Origin: Algibacter pacificus
Lineage (GTDB): Bacteria; Bacteroidota; Bacteroidia; Flavobacteriales; Flavobacteriaceae
NCBI RefSeq assembly: GCF_008033385.1
Contig: NZ_VOGY01000006.1
Span: 62,001-126,000 of the forward strand
DNA length: 64,000 bases
Direction: 5' to 3'
In this document: positions 25,593 to 35,275 of the stretch, in pieces
How the letters are laid out: the number at the start of each line of letters is the position of its first letter
Position numbering within the stretch: position 1 is the stretch's first letter
Program-made: the position numbers and the translations under genes
The notes under the pieces: generated by a model
The model's input: only the letters and a program-made list of their open reading frames with translations
What the model was told of the DNA's origin: nothing
Databases searched by the model: none

Positions 25593-26786
25593 ATGAACAC
25601 CCTATTATCCATAGAAACAAGAAATGCCGTTTTACTTAAAATGGCAGTGCTTTTAGAGCAGGAGCGCGAAGAAATAATCAACATTAATAAAACCGATTTA
25701 GACGCTTACAAAGGTGATGATATTTCGATGTTTGATCGTTTAAAAGTAGACGATTTTAAAGTGGACGAAATGATTAAATCTGTAACGCATTTAGCTTCTC
25801 AGGCTGATCCTGTTGGGGTAGAGCGTTTCAATTTTAAACACGATAATGGCATGCAGGTTTATAATAAAACCGCATCATTCGGTACCGTTTTAATTATATA
25901 CGAATCGCGCCCAGATGTGACTGTTGAAGCGGCAGGCATTGCTTTTAAATCTGGAAATAAAATATTATTAAAAGGGGGGAAAGAGTCTTTAAATTCAAAT
26001 TTAAAAATTGTTGCATTGTGGCACCAAGCTTTGAAAGAAGAAGGTGCATCGACCAATTGGGTGGAATATTTACAATTTAACCGAACAGAAACGCAGGCTT
26101 TTTTAGAAAAACCAACACAAAAAGTCGATTTAATTGTACCGCGTGGCGGCGAGCGTTTAATTGCTTTTGTTAAAGAACACGCTACTTGCCCGGTCATTAT
26201 TAGTGGTCGTGGTAATAACTTTGTGTATGTTCATAAAGCAGCCGATTTAGATATCGCTATAGATTTAATTTTAAATGGGAAATCGAAAATTTCGGCTTGT
26301 AATGCCGTTGATAAAATTTTAATAGATGAAAATCTTGAAAATAAAGAGGCTTTCGTTAATCGATTAATTTTAAAATTAAAAGATTCTAAAATTGAAGTTT
26401 TTGGAGATGCAGCTATTAGTAAACATCATGACGTTGAAGCGATAACTTCTAATGTTATTTGGTATAAAGAATTTTTAGATTATAAAATCCTTATAGGTGA
26501 AATAGCTTCTACTCAAGATGCCATTGCTATGATTAACACATATTCTGGTGGTCATTCTTCTGTTATTGTTACATCAAATAATGATGAAGCTAAGATGTTT
26601 ATGGAAAATGTGGATACCGCAGCGGTTTATCACAATGCTTCTACACGTTTTACCGATGGTGGTCAATTAGGTTTGGGGGGCGAATTGGCTATTAGTACCG
26701 ATAAATTACACCAACGAGGACCTATAGGTTTACAACATTTGGTAACCAATAAATGGTATATTCACGGAAACGGACAAACAAGATAG
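25593..26786 (+). CDS. proA: Gamma-glutamyl phosphate reductase
   Basis: ProA reduces glutamyl-5-phosphate to glutamate semialdehyde, the second step of proline synthesis. The aldehyde-dehydrogenase fold is recognised by YESRPDVTVEAA, IVPRGGERLI and the catalytic cysteine of KISACNAVDKIL. The C-terminal TDGGQLGLGGELAISTDKLH is typical. The length (397) is slightly under the 417 of E. coli. It follows argD after a 178-base gap that contains a repeat remnant. Confidence 0.94.
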   Translation: MNTLLSIETRNAVLLKMAVLLEQEREEIININKTDLDAYKGDDISMFDRLKVDDFKVDEMIKSVTHLASQADPVGVERFNFKHDNGMQVYNKTASFGTVLIIYESRPDVTVEAAGIAFKSGNKILLKGGKESLNSNLKIVALWHQALKEEGASTNWVEYLQFNRTETQAFLEKPTQKVDLIVPRGGERLIAFVKEHATCPVIISGRGNNFVYVHKAADLDIAIDLILNGKSKISACNAVDKILIDENLENKEAFVNRLILKLKDSKIEVFGDAAISKHHDVEAITSNVIWYKEFLDYKILIGEIASTQDAIAMINTYSGGHSSVIVTSNNDEAKMFMENVDTAAVYHNASTRFTDGGQLGLGGELAISTDKLHQRGPIGLQHLVTNKWYIHGNGQTR

Positions 26787-26879
26787 AATGCATGCTCAGA
26801 ATGGGCATTTTAAAATTAAAGCGCATTAGTTGTTGGTAACAAGAAATAATTATTCACGGGTTGATGAATGTTTAAGTAG

Positions 26880-27641
26880 ATGAAGAAAAAACGAATTTTA
26901 TTAAAAATAGGATCGAATACACTTACCAAAGAAACCGATAATATTTCAAGAGGTAAAATTGAAGATATAGCCGATCAAATAGCGAAACTTCAAGATACTT
27001 GCGAGTTTATAATTGTGAGTTCTGGGGCTATTGCCGTAGCAAAACAGTTCGTGAAACTAGAAAGTAAACACGAAGAGGTGTTTGTAAAGCAAGCATTGGC
27101 TTCCATTGGACAACCTCATTTAATCCGAATTTATCAAGAAATTTTTAGAGAGTATGGTTTGCTTACATCTCAGTGTTTATTGTCGTATTCCGATTTTGAA
27201 AAGCAGGAAAGCAAATCTAACATCGTGAACACTATAAATGTATTGGTTCAAAATAATTATATTCCTATTATTAATGAAAATGATACGGTTGCTACCGACG
27301 AAATTAAGTTTGGTGATAACGATAGATTAGGTGCATTAACAGCCTCGTTGTTAGGTGTAGATCTGTTTATTATTGCCACAAATACAAACGGAATTTATAC
27401 TAAAGAATCTATAAATAACGGAACGCCGGAAACGATTACGGAGGTTGATAATTTTGATGAATTAAGAAAGCAAGTGGTCGATTCAAAATCATCACACGGT
27501 ACAGGGGGTATGCAATCTAAAATTGAAGCGGCAGCAGTTGCCCGAAAATCAAATATAGAAACCTGGATTTTAAACGGGTTGGAAGACCATTTTTTAGTTA
27601 ATGCCTTTGAAAATATTACAGCATTTACTAAAATTAAATAA
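26880..27641 (+). CDS. proB: Glutamate 5-kinase without PUA domain
   Basis: ProB phosphorylates glutamate in proline synthesis. The amino-acid-kinase motifs are IGSNTL near residue 12, VSSGAIAVA, NENDTVATDEIKFGDNDRL and GTGGMQSKIEAA. At 253 residues it lacks the ~100-residue C-terminal PUA domain of the E. coli enzyme (367). Feedback inhibition by proline resides mainly in the kinase domain in family members, so regulation may persist. It is 93 bases after proA. Confidence 0.93.
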   Translation: MKKKRILLKIGSNTLTKETDNISRGKIEDIADQIAKLQDTCEFIIVSSGAIAVAKQFVKLESKHEEVFVKQALASIGQPHLIRIYQEIFREYGLLTSQCLLSYSDFEKQESKSNIVNTINVLVQNNYIPIINENDTVATDEIKFGDNDRLGALTASLLGVDLFIIATNTNGIYTKESINNGTPETITEVDNFDELRKQVVDSKSSHGTGGMQSKIEAAAVARKSNIETWILNGLEDHFLVNAFENITAFTKIK

Positions 27642-27696
27642 GATGAAGGGGTATGCTGAATTTATTTCAGTAACTAAATAAAAAGATAAATAAAAA

Positions 27697-28635
27697 ATGA
27701 AATATTACACGTCCATAAACGATATAGATAACATTAATGTTTGGATAGAAGAGGCGAAAGCATTAAAAGCCGATCCATTGCAGGATATTGAATTAGGAAA
27801 AAATAAAACCTTAGGGCTGTTATTTTTTAATTCCAGTTTACGTACCCGTTTAAGCACACAGAAAGCCGCTTTAAACTTAGGAATGAATCCTATTGTTATG
27901 AATGTGTTTGGCGATGCTTGGGCTATTGAATTTGGTGATGGAACCGTAATGGATGGTAATACTGCCGAACATATTAAAGAAGCTGCAGCTGTAGTATCTC
28001 AATATTGCGATATTATTGCTGTGCGTGCATTTCCAAGTTTAACGGATAGGGAATTGGACGAAAGTGAGTATGTTTTGGAATCTTTTAAAAAGTTTGCCTC
28101 GGTGCCTGTTATTAGTATGGAAAGTGCCACAGGCCATCCGTTGCAAGCATTAACCGACGCGATTACCATTTCCGAACATGCTAAAGTTGCTAAACCCAAA
28201 GTTGTGTTAAGTTGGGCGCCACATGTTAAAGCTTTACCTCATGCAGTTGCAAATAGTTTTACGCAAGCCATGCAAAAAATGGATGTCGACTTTGTAATTG
28301 CTAATCCAGAAGGTTACGATTTAAACCCTGAAATAACGGGAGATACACCAATTTATCACAATCAAGAGGAAGCTTTAAAAGATGCGGATTTTGTGTATAC
28401 AAAAAACTGGAGTTCTTATGAAGATTACGGTAATATGGATAATAAAGATTTAAGATGGACCATTACAAAAGATAAAATTAGCGATGCTAAATTTATGCAC
28501 TGTTTACCCGTTAGACGGAATTTAATTGTTGAAGACGCGGTTTTAGATAGTGATAGTTCTTTAGTCATTCAGCAAGCAAATAATAGAACATTTGCGGCAC
28601 AATTGGTATTAAAGAAGATTTTAAAAGGGTTATAA
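27697..28635 (+). CDS. argF': N-acylornithine carbamoyltransferase (SOTCase/AOTCase type)
   Basis: The carbamoyl-phosphate loop is NSSLRTRLSTQ (residues 45-55) and the C-terminal MHCLPVRRN loop is intact. The Trp at 75 (GDAWAIEFG) and overall length of 312 residues match the Bacteroides fragilis N-succinylornithine carbamoyltransferase, not ordinary ornithine carbamoyltransferase. At the residue that decides acetyl versus succinyl substrates (Glu92 in Xanthomonas AOTCase, Pro90 in B. fragilis SOTCase, by my alignment), this protein has Ala90. That favours succinyl but is not decisive. It converts N-acylornithine plus carbamoyl phosphate to N-acylcitrulline. Confidence 0.93.
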   Translation: MKYYTSINDIDNINVWIEEAKALKADPLQDIELGKNKTLGLLFFNSSLRTRLSTQKAALNLGMNPIVMNVFGDAWAIEFGDGTVMDGNTAEHIKEAAAVVSQYCDIIAVRAFPSLTDRELDESEYVLESFKKFASVPVISMESATGHPLQALTDAITISEHAKVAKPKVVLSWAPHVKALPHAVANSFTQAMQKMDVDFVIANPEGYDLNPEITGDTPIYHNQEEALKDADFVYTKNWSSYEDYGNMDNKDLRWTITKDKISDAKFMHCLPVRRNLIVEDAVLDSDSSLVIQQANNRTFAAQLVLKKILKGL

Positions 28636-28687
28636 ACTTTAACTTGTTGTTTTTGAAATGGATTCAGAATAACATTAAAGAACAAGA

Positions 28688-29464
28688 ATGGAAAAATTAT
28701 CAATCATAAAAATAGGCGGAAACATCATTGAAGATGAAACTGCCCTGAATGCTTTTCTTAAACTATTTTCGAATTTAGAAGGAAAGAAAATTTTGGTGCA
28801 CGGTGGCGGAAGGCGTGCTACTATTGTGGCTTCAAAATTAGGAATTGAATCTCAAATGGTAAATGGCCGACGCATTACAGATGCTGAAACTTTAGAAGTC
28901 ATTACTATGGTTTATGGCGGATTGGTAAACAAGAATATAGTTGCTAAACTTCAAGCATTAGATATCGATGCTATTGGATTAACCGGTGCTGATATTAATA
29001 GTATTCAGTCTGTTAAACGTCCGGTAAAAGAGGTCGATTTTGGTTTTGTCGGTGATGTTGAAAACGTCGCGCATCAATCTATAGATAAATTAATTCAAGC
29101 CGATTTTACACCCGTATTTTGTGCCATTACTCACGATGGTAACGGACAATTATTAAACACTAATGCCGATACCATTACCTCGCAAGTTGCTATTGGTATG
29201 AGTAAATTATACGAAACCTCTATTTATTACTGTTTTGAATTTAATGGAGTTTTAGAGAATATAAACGATAAAAATTCGGTAGTAAAACATATTGACACTA
29301 ATATTTATAAAGATTTGTTAGCCAAAGGAATTATTGTCGATGGCATGTTACCAAAGCTTGAAAACTGTTTCAATGCCTTGCAAAATGGAGTAACGGCCAT
29401 AAATATGGGAAATACAGAGATGTTAACCCAAGAAAACGATAATTTTACAAAAATAACGTTATAA
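28688..29464 (+). CDS. argB: N-acylglutamate kinase
   Basis: ArgB phosphorylates N-acylglutamate. The amino-acid-kinase fold is shown by KIGGNIIEDE at the N-terminus, the nucleotide loop VHGGGRRATIV and the C-terminal VDGMLPKLENC. The glycine loop has GGGRRA where E. coli has GGGPxV, typical for the Bacteroidota branch. At 258 residues the length is normal. It is separated from argF' by 52 bases and from argE by one base. Confidence 0.93.
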   Translation: MEKLSIIKIGGNIIEDETALNAFLKLFSNLEGKKILVHGGGRRATIVASKLGIESQMVNGRRITDAETLEVITMVYGGLVNKNIVAKLQALDIDAIGLTGADINSIQSVKRPVKEVDFGFVGDVENVAHQSIDKLIQADFTPVFCAITHDGNGQLLNTNADTITSQVAIGMSKLYETSIYYCFEFNGVLENINDKNSVVKHIDTNIYKDLLAKGIIVDGMLPKLENCFNALQNGVTAINMGNTEMLTQENDNFTKITL

Positions 29465-29465
29465 A

Positions 29466-30545
29466 ATGACGCAGCAAGATTTAACAAACGATGCGATTTC
29501 ACTTTTAAAAAAGTTGATTGAAACACAATCATTTTCTTCGGAAGAAGCGTCAACAGCTTTACTTATAGAAGATTGGTTTAAACGTTATCAAGTAGATTTT
29601 ACACGAACCAAAAATAATGTTTGGGCCGTTAATAAACATTTTGACCAAAACAAACCAACTCTGCTTTTAAACTCGCATCACGATACTGTTAAACCTAATT
29701 CGGCTTATACTAAAGATCCGTTTAAAGCTATTGTAGAAGACGGTAAATTATACGGTTTAGGGAGTAATGATGCTGGAGGGTGTTTGGTGTCTTTAATAGC
29801 CACTTTTACTCATTTTTACAATCAAGAAAATTTAAAATATAATTTGGTGATGGTCGCTTCCGCGGAAGAGGAAAGCAGCGGGCCACACGGATTAAATTAT
29901 ATGTTATCCATTATTCCTGAAGTAGATGTTGCTATTGTTGGCGAGCCTACTTTAATGAATTTAGCGGTTGCCGAAAAAGGACTAGTGGTTTTGGATGCCG
30001 TTGTAAATGGTACACCAAGTCATGCCGCACATCCAAACGATAATAATGCTATTTATAATACTATAGAGGTATTACAATGGTTTAAAGATTTTAAGTTTGA
30101 AAAAGGATCCGAAGCTTTAGGTGATGTCAAATTAACGGTAACACAAATCAATGCAGGATCGCAACATAACGTAGTTCCTGGGCATGTAGATTTAGTGATA
30201 GATGTACGGGTAAATGATGCGTATAGTAATGCTGAAATTGCCGAAATTTTACAAGAAAAATCACCTTGTACAAAAATTATACCGCGTAGTTTACGATTAA
30301 ATTCATCGTGTATTCCCATGGATCACGATTTAGTAAAAGCGGGCATTGCCATGGGAAGAGCAACTTATGGCTCTCCAACATTGTCTGATCAAGCTGTGTT
30401 GAGCTGTCCGTCGTTAAAACTTGGGCCAGGCGATAGCACCCGTTCACACTCGGCAGATGAGTTTATTTATTTAAATGAAATTGAAGAAGGTATCGATTTA
30501 TATATTAAATTATTGGATAAGGTTATTGTAAATGAGTTAAAATAA
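29466..30545 (+). CDS. argE: M20-family N-acylcitrulline/ornithine deacylase
   Basis: This M20 metallohydrolase removes the N-acyl group late in arginine synthesis, probably from N-succinylcitrulline. Metal ligands are seen in NSHHDTVKP, GLGSNDAGGC, the catalytic glutamate pair SAEEESSGP and the ligand of VGEPT. The C-terminal SDQAVL and THS-type RSHSADEF are present. Length is 359 residues. One base separates it from argB, which supports cotranscription and the ArgE assignment. Confidence 0.88.
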   Translation: MTQQDLTNDAISLLKKLIETQSFSSEEASTALLIEDWFKRYQVDFTRTKNNVWAVNKHFDQNKPTLLLNSHHDTVKPNSAYTKDPFKAIVEDGKLYGLGSNDAGGCLVSLIATFTHFYNQENLKYNLVMVASAEEESSGPHGLNYMLSIIPEVDVAIVGEPTLMNLAVAEKGLVVLDAVVNGTPSHAAHPNDNNAIYNTIEVLQWFKDFKFEKGSEALGDVKLTVTQINAGSQHNVVPGHVDLVIDVRVNDAYSNAEIAEILQEKSPCTKIIPRSLRLNSSCIPMDHDLVKAGIAMGRATYGSPTLSDQAVLSCPSLKLGPGDSTRSHSADEFIYLNEIEEGIDLYIKLLDKVIVNELK

Positions 30546-30640
30546 AGCCTTAAAGGTTTTAAAAAATGGAAGTAGATTTTGCTACTTTCTATAAAATTAA
30601 TAGATTTCTGCTTTTGCAGAAATAGAAAAAAGTATTTAAG

Positions 30641-31915
30641 ATGAAGTTGTGGGATAAAGGTATTTCAATAGATAAAAAAATAGAACAATTTACCGTTGGA
30701 AACGATAGAGAAATTGATATTCATATCGCCAAATACGATGTGATCGCATCGCGTGCACATGCGAAAATGTTGCAAAAAATTGGTGTTATTTCTGTTGAAG
30801 AATTAGTCGATTTATTACGAGGTTTAAAAACCTTAGAGGCACAAATTGAAGACGGCACTTTTGTTATCGATCCTCAGTTTGAAGATGTACACTCTAAAAT
30901 AGAATTTGAACTGACAAAATCTTTAGGTGAAGTTGGAAAAAAAATCCATACGGCGCGTTCACGAAATGATCAAGTTTTAGTGGCTTGTAATTTATATTAC
31001 AAAGAAAATTTGGGGGTTATTAAAGCAAAAACGCATACCCTTTTTAATACCCTTTTAGATTTAGCAGATACCTATAAAGATAAAGTTTTACCAGGTTATA
31101 CGCATTTACAAGTAGCTATGCCATCCTCTTTTGGGTTGTGGTTTTCTGCTTATGCGGAATTAATGATAGACGATGTATATCTATTGGATGCCGCTATTAA
31201 AACCGTAGATCAAAATCCATTAGGGTCGGCTGCAGGTTACGGAAGTTCTTTTCCTATCGATCGAGAATATACCACTAAAGAAATGGAATTTGCAACACTT
31301 AAATACAACGTGGTTGCAGCTCAAATGGGACGCGGGAAACACGAGCGTACCATTGCAGCAGCTTTAGGCAGTTTGTGTAATACGCTGTCTCGTTTTGCAA
31401 TGGATACGTGTTTATATATGAGTCAGAATTTTGGATTTGTTTCTTTTCCAGATGAATTAACCACGGGAAGTAGTATTATGCCACATAAAAAAAATCCTGA
31501 TGTTTTTGAATTAATTCGTGGAAAGTGTAATAAAATTCAAGCGCTACAAGGTGAAATGGTTTTAATTACCAATAATTTACCAAGTGGTTACCATAGAGAT
31601 TATCAGTTATTAAAAGAAAATATGATTGCGGCTTTCGAAGAGTTAAAAGATATTTTAGATATTTTTAATTATTCAATTCAGCAAATTATAGTGAAAGATA
31701 TTGATGTTCACAGCGATTTGTATAAATATTTATTCACAGTTGATAATATTAATACATTAGTTGTAGAAGGTCAAAGTTTTAGAGAGGCTTACCAGAAAAT
31801 TGGGGGTCAAGTTCAAGACGGAACTTATGTGCCTGATACCTCTAAAAAACATACCCATGAAGGTAGTATTCATAACTTATGTTTGGAAGAAATTAGAGAT
31901 AAATTTCCGGTATAA
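30641..31915 (+). CDS. argH: Argininosuccinate lyase
   Basis: ArgH splits argininosuccinate into arginine and fumarate. The superfamily signature is TGSSIMPHKKNPD near residue 280, with HTARSRNDQV and GYTHLQVAMPSSFG for substrate binding. At 424 residues it is a little shorter than E. coli (457). It is the last gene of the operon; a strong hairpin follows the stop. Confidence 0.95.
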   Translation: MKLWDKGISIDKKIEQFTVGNDREIDIHIAKYDVIASRAHAKMLQKIGVISVEELVDLLRGLKTLEAQIEDGTFVIDPQFEDVHSKIEFELTKSLGEVGKKIHTARSRNDQVLVACNLYYKENLGVIKAKTHTLFNTLLDLADTYKDKVLPGYTHLQVAMPSSFGLWFSAYAELMIDDVYLLDAAIKTVDQNPLGSAAGYGSSFPIDREYTTKEMEFATLKYNVVAAQMGRGKHERTIAAALGSLCNTLSRFAMDTCLYMSQNFGFVSFPDELTTGSSIMPHKKNPDVFELIRGKCNKIQALQGEMVLITNNLPSGYHRDYQLLKENMIAAFEELKDILDIFNYSIQQIIVKDIDVHSDLYKYLFTVDNINTLVVEGQSFREAYQKIGGQVQDGTYVPDTSKKHTHEGSIHNLCLEEIRDKFPV

Positions 31916-31930
31916 TTTATAATAGATATA

Positions 31931-31974
31931 AAAAGGGCGATTGTTTTACAGAAAAACAATCGCCCTTTTTTTTT
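31931..31974. terminator. Bidirectional terminator between argH and the 5'-nucleotidase genes
   Basis: AAAAGGGCGATTGTTTT pairs with AAAACAATCGCCCTTTT in a 17-bp stem followed by T's on the plus strand and preceded by A's, so it can end both convergent transcripts. Confidence 0.9.
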
Positions 31975-32007
31975 GTGCTGAATTTTAACTCAACAGCCGC
32001 CTAAACG

Positions 32008-32919
32008 TTAAACAATAATAGACGTGCCGTTAGCCGATTTGTTTTTATCCGAATCAAAATAGAAATCAATTTTTCCAATATTTAAACCGTAGCATCCTAC
32101 TTGGTTTACAAGCGTGTTTTTATCTTCTATATTTTTAACTATAGTCGGTTTTTTTAAAAAGGTGTGCGTATGTCCGCCAATAATTAAATCGATGTTTTTT
32201 GTAGCTTTTGCTAGTTTTATATCGTCTATTTTTTTGCTTTTATATTGATACCCTAAATGCGAAAGGCAAATAATTAAATCGCAATGCTCGTCTTCTTTTA
32301 AAATCCGAGTCATTTCCTGACTCGTTTCAATAGGATCCAAGTATTTGGTTTCTTTGTACATGGCAGGATCTACCAATCCAGCGAGTTCAATTCCTATTCC
32401 AAAAACACCTATTTTAATACCGTCTTTTATAAAGGTTTTATAAGGTTTGGTGTGCGTATCCATTACCGTGTTAGATAAATCGTAATTCGATATAATAAAA
32501 GGAAATTCAGCATGCGGTAATTGTGCGTATAAACCAGAGATGCCATTATCGAAATCATGATTACCAATAGTAGCGGCGTCATATTTTAATTTACTCATCA
32601 GTTTAAATTCCAATTCACCACCATAATAGTTAAAGTAGGGGGTGCCTTGAAAAATATCACCAGCATCAAGCAACAGTGTGTTTGGGTTTTCTTTTCTTAC
32701 GGCATCAATTAAAGTGGCTCTTCTGGCTACACCACCTTTGTTCGCATTTCTACCATCTTCTGGCCCAAAAGCATCAATATGGCTATGCACATCATTGGTG
32801 TGTAAAATGGTAATTTTTGTTGTTTTTTTTAATGTTGTAAACGATTGAAGTCCCATGCCACCAAGAGTTACTAAAGCGGTTCCTGCTGTGGCTTGTTGTA
32901 TAAAGTCTCTACGTTTCAT
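32008..32919 (-). CDS. 5'-nucleotidase-type metallophosphoesterase, catalytic half
   Basis: The 303-residue protein starts MKRRDFIQQATAG, a twin-arginine-like export signal (RRDFI). The calcineurin-like domain has HTNDVHSH near residue 40, LLDAGDIFQGTP, GNHDFDNG and the final metal motif GGHTHTF. It equals the N-terminal half of UshA-like 5'-nucleotidases; the C-terminal half is encoded separately just upstream. Together they may hydrolyse nucleotides or related phosphoesters in the periplasm. One base separates the two genes. Confidence 0.88.
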   Translation of the reverse strand: MKRRDFIQQATAGTALVTLGGMGLQSFTTLKKTTKITILHTNDVHSHIDAFGPEDGRNANKGGVARRATLIDAVRKENPNTLLLDAGDIFQGTPYFNYYGGELEFKLMSKLKYDAATIGNHDFDNGISGLYAQLPHAEFPFIISNYDLSNTVMDTHTKPYKTFIKDGIKIGVFGIGIELAGLVDPAMYKETKYLDPIETSQEMTRILKEDEHCDLIICLSHLGYQYKSKKIDDIKLAKATKNIDLIIGGHTHTFLKKPTIVKNIEDKNTLVNQVGCYGLNIGKIDFYFDSDKNKSANGTSIIV

Positions 32920-32920
32920 A

Positions 32921-33679
32921 TTATTTAATTTGAGTAAATCTATCGTCTTTAACAGGATTAATCGTATCCAATTTTATGAATTTGTCAATGAGCGCATTTC
33001 TTATTTTGTAATCCAAAACATAAAGGCTGTCATTAGTTTTAAAAAAAGACATATTATCGCCACCATTATATAAGTAGTCGTTGGTGGCTACGTAATAGGT
33101 TTTATTTTTTTCAATGTTTTTACCATTAACTTTAGCTTCAAGAATATTTTCGTTTTTGTCAATCGTTAGTTTCAGTCCAGAAACAGGATGCGCTCGTTTT
33201 CCTTTAGATAAATAATACATCATACTATCTATTTGTGTGCCTTTAAGCCCAACAACCACAATGCTGTTTTCAAAAGGCATCAATCCAAAAGCAGTTCTTT
33301 TCGTGACATTTCCTTTAGATAAAATAGAACGAATACCACCGTGATTTAGCAAAACCATATCAATATCTTTACCTGTTCGGCTTTTAAAAATAGGGTTAGA
33401 TTCGCTGTAAACGGCATCGGCCATAAAATTTCCTAAAGCGGTATTATAATCGCCATCTTTTTTAGAATAAGTATCTACGGCATAGGCTAAAACACTATCT
33501 AAATCTTTTTCAATCCGATCTCGAAATGGCTTGATATAAGCTTCTATTTCGCTATTTAATGCGATAGAATCTGTAATGGTAATTTGCTCACCGTAAATCT
33601 TTGTTAACCGTAAATTTTGTTCTTTACACCCCGAAAAAACAAAAATATTTAACAAAATAAATAAAAATGTAATCCTCAT
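32921..33679 (-). CDS. 5'-nucleotidase C-terminal domain lipoprotein
   Basis: The 252-residue product begins MRITFLFILLNIFVFSGCKE, a lipoprotein signal. The rest matches the 5'-nucleotidase C-terminal substrate domain: NFMADAVY near residue 85, NHGGIRS, MPFENSIVVVGLKG and the late YYVATNDYLYNGGDNM, which holds the base-stacking type motif. It carries no metallophosphoesterase motifs, so it needs the separate catalytic protein encoded next. It is the first gene of the pair. Confidence 0.87.
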   Translation of the reverse strand: MRITFLFILLNIFVFSGCKEQNLRLTKIYGEQITITDSIALNSEIEAYIKPFRDRIEKDLDSVLAYAVDTYSKKDGDYNTALGNFMADAVYSESNPIFKSRTGKDIDMVLLNHGGIRSILSKGNVTKRTAFGLMPFENSIVVVGLKGTQIDSMMYYLSKGKRAHPVSGLKLTIDKNENILEAKVNGKNIEKNKTYYVATNDYLYNGGDNMSFFKTNDSLYVLDYKIRNALIDKFIKLDTINPVKDDRFTQIK

Positions 33680-33712
33680 ATATTAAACTAATTTTTTGAA
33701 TATACTTTTTGC

Positions 33713-33720
33713 TACCTTTG
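33713..33720 (+). promoter_or_regulatory. Candidate -7 box for the DUF6913 gene and dapA
   Basis: TACCTTTG matches TAnnTTTG 18 bases before the ATG at 33739. The nearest TTTG upstream (33695) is closer than the usual spacing. Confidence 0.45.
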
Positions 33721-33738
33721 CGCAAAGTATAAAGGTAA

Positions 33739-34266
33739 ATGATTTTAAAGGGTTTTAAGGAAAAATCTAATAAAAAGCACTTAAACAAATTGTTAGCAGA
33801 ACGTGAATTAAAGGCTAATAATGGCAATGTTGAGCGTTTAGGTATTGTTTTTTATGCAGATGGAATTATCGATTTAGAATGGTTTAAAATCTTGGCAAAT
33901 ACTTTAAAAGTGAAGCCTAATGAATTGAAAATCATAACATTTTCTCGTCTAGAAAAGGAGCTTTTAAATCCTGAGAATGATTGTTATAATCCTAAAGATT
34001 TTGGTTGGAATGGGCGTATTAAAAACCTAGATTTGCAAGCGTTTTTAGATGTAGAATTTGATGTTTTAATAAGTTATTATGATACGGATATCTTAGAGTT
34101 AAAACTAATTACAGCTAAATCTAAAGCAAAATTTAAAATCGGAATATTGCAAAACGATGAACGTTTAAACGATTTAATTATAAAAACAAACTTAAAAGCC
34201 TTCGATTTATTTAAAACCGAAACTTTTAAATACTTGAAAATATTAAATAAAATTAAGAATGAATAG
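33739..34266 (+). CDS. DUF6913-like protein upstream of dapA
   Basis: This 175-residue protein begins [19 protein letters not shown] and contains LGIVFYADG and [12 protein letters not shown] take it for the DUF6913 family found before dapA in flavobacteria (from memory); no biochemical role is known to me. No signal peptide or membrane segment is seen, so it is probably cytoplasmic. Its last eight bases overlap the dapA start, suggesting translational coupling and a shared transcript. Confidence 0.65.
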   Translation: MILKGFKEKSNKKHLNKLLAERELKANNGNVERLGIVFYADGIIDLEWFKILANTLKVKPNELKIITFSRLEKELLNPENDCYNPKDFGWNGRIKNLDLQAFLDVEFDVLISYYDTDILELKLITAKSKAKFKIGILQNDERLNDLIIKTNLKAFDLFKTETFKYLKILNKIKNE

Positions 34267-35137
34267 TAAGTTTCTAGGAACAGGAGTGGCATTGGTAACA
34301 CCTTTTAATACCGATTTAACGGTAGATCATGAAGCATTAACCAATATTGTTAACTTTAACATTGATAATGGTGTAGAGTATTTGGTAATTAGTGGTACTA
34401 CTGCCGAAAGTGTAACCATTACTAAAGCAGAAAAAAAGGCTATTATAGAAACTATTTCAAAAGCCAACAATGGGCGTGTACCATTGGTTTTAGGTATTGG
34501 AGGTAATAATACCATGCAAGTTATTGAAGAAATAAAAACAACAGACTTAAGTGGAATAGACGCTATTTTATCGGTTGCTCCTTATTATAGTAAACCAACA
34601 CAAGAGGGTATCTATCAGCATTTTAAAGCTATTTCAGAAGTTTCACCTGTAGATATTATTTTATATAATGTGCCAGGAAGAACTTCTAAAAATATGGATG
34701 TTGCTACCACGTTAAGATTGGCAAACGATTTTGAAAATATTATCGCGGTAAAAGAAGCCGGGAATAATGTGGCACAATATTTAGAATTAATTAAGAATAA
34801 ACCAGCAGACTTTTTAGTGATTTCGGGAGATGATGATTTAGCTTTAGCTATTGTTTTAGCAGGTGGATCAGGTGTTATTTCTGTAATCGGTCAGGCTTTT
34901 CCTAAAGATTTTTCTGAAATGATTCGTTTAGGATTAAAAGGTGATAATAAAGCTGCTTATAAACTTCATTTTAAATTAATGGACGTTATTGGTTATATTT
35001 TTGAAGAAAATAATCCATCGGGAATTAAGGCTGTTTTTCAAGCTTTAAACTTATGCGATGATACGGTGAGATTGCCATTAGTGCCTGCAACTGATGCTTT
35101 AAAACAGAAAATAAAAGATTTTGTAGCAGCTTATTAA
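34259..35137 (+). CDS. dapA: 4-hydroxy-tetrahydrodipicolinate synthase
   Basis: DapA condenses pyruvate with aspartate semialdehyde on the lysine pathway. Motifs: GTTAESVTI near residue 45, the catalytic tyrosine in [13 protein letters not shown] and the Schiff-base lysine in [10 protein letters not shown]. Length is a normal 292 residues. It overlaps the DUF6913-like gene by eight bases. Confidence 0.95.
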   Translation: MNSKFLGTGVALVTPFNTDLTVDHEALTNIVNFNIDNGVEYLVISGTTAESVTITKAEKKAIIETISKANNGRVPLVLGIGGNNTMQVIEEIKTTDLSGIDAILSVAPYYSKPTQEGIYQHFKAISEVSPVDIILYNVPGRTSKNMDVATTLRLANDFENIIAVKEAGNNVAQYLELIKNKPADFLVISGDDDLALAIVLAGGSGVISVIGQAFPKDFSEMIRLGLKGDNKAAYKLHFKLMDVIGYIFEENNPSGIKAVFQALNLCDDTVRLPLVPATDALKQKIKDFVAAY

Positions 35138-35250
35138 TTCATTTTTTCTGTGTTAAATATTACTTAAACCTTGTGATTGCTGGGTTTAAGCCTTTATTTT
35201 AGCAAAAGTGCGGATTAAAAATAATATTTTTAATATCCATATTAATAACC

Positions 35251-35258
35251 TAATTTTG
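35251..35258 (+). promoter_or_regulatory. Candidate -7 box for bamD
   Basis: TAATTTTG matches TAnnTTTG 17 bases before the bamD ATG. Confidence 0.45.
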
Positions 35259-35275
35259 CATCCTCTTTTATATTT

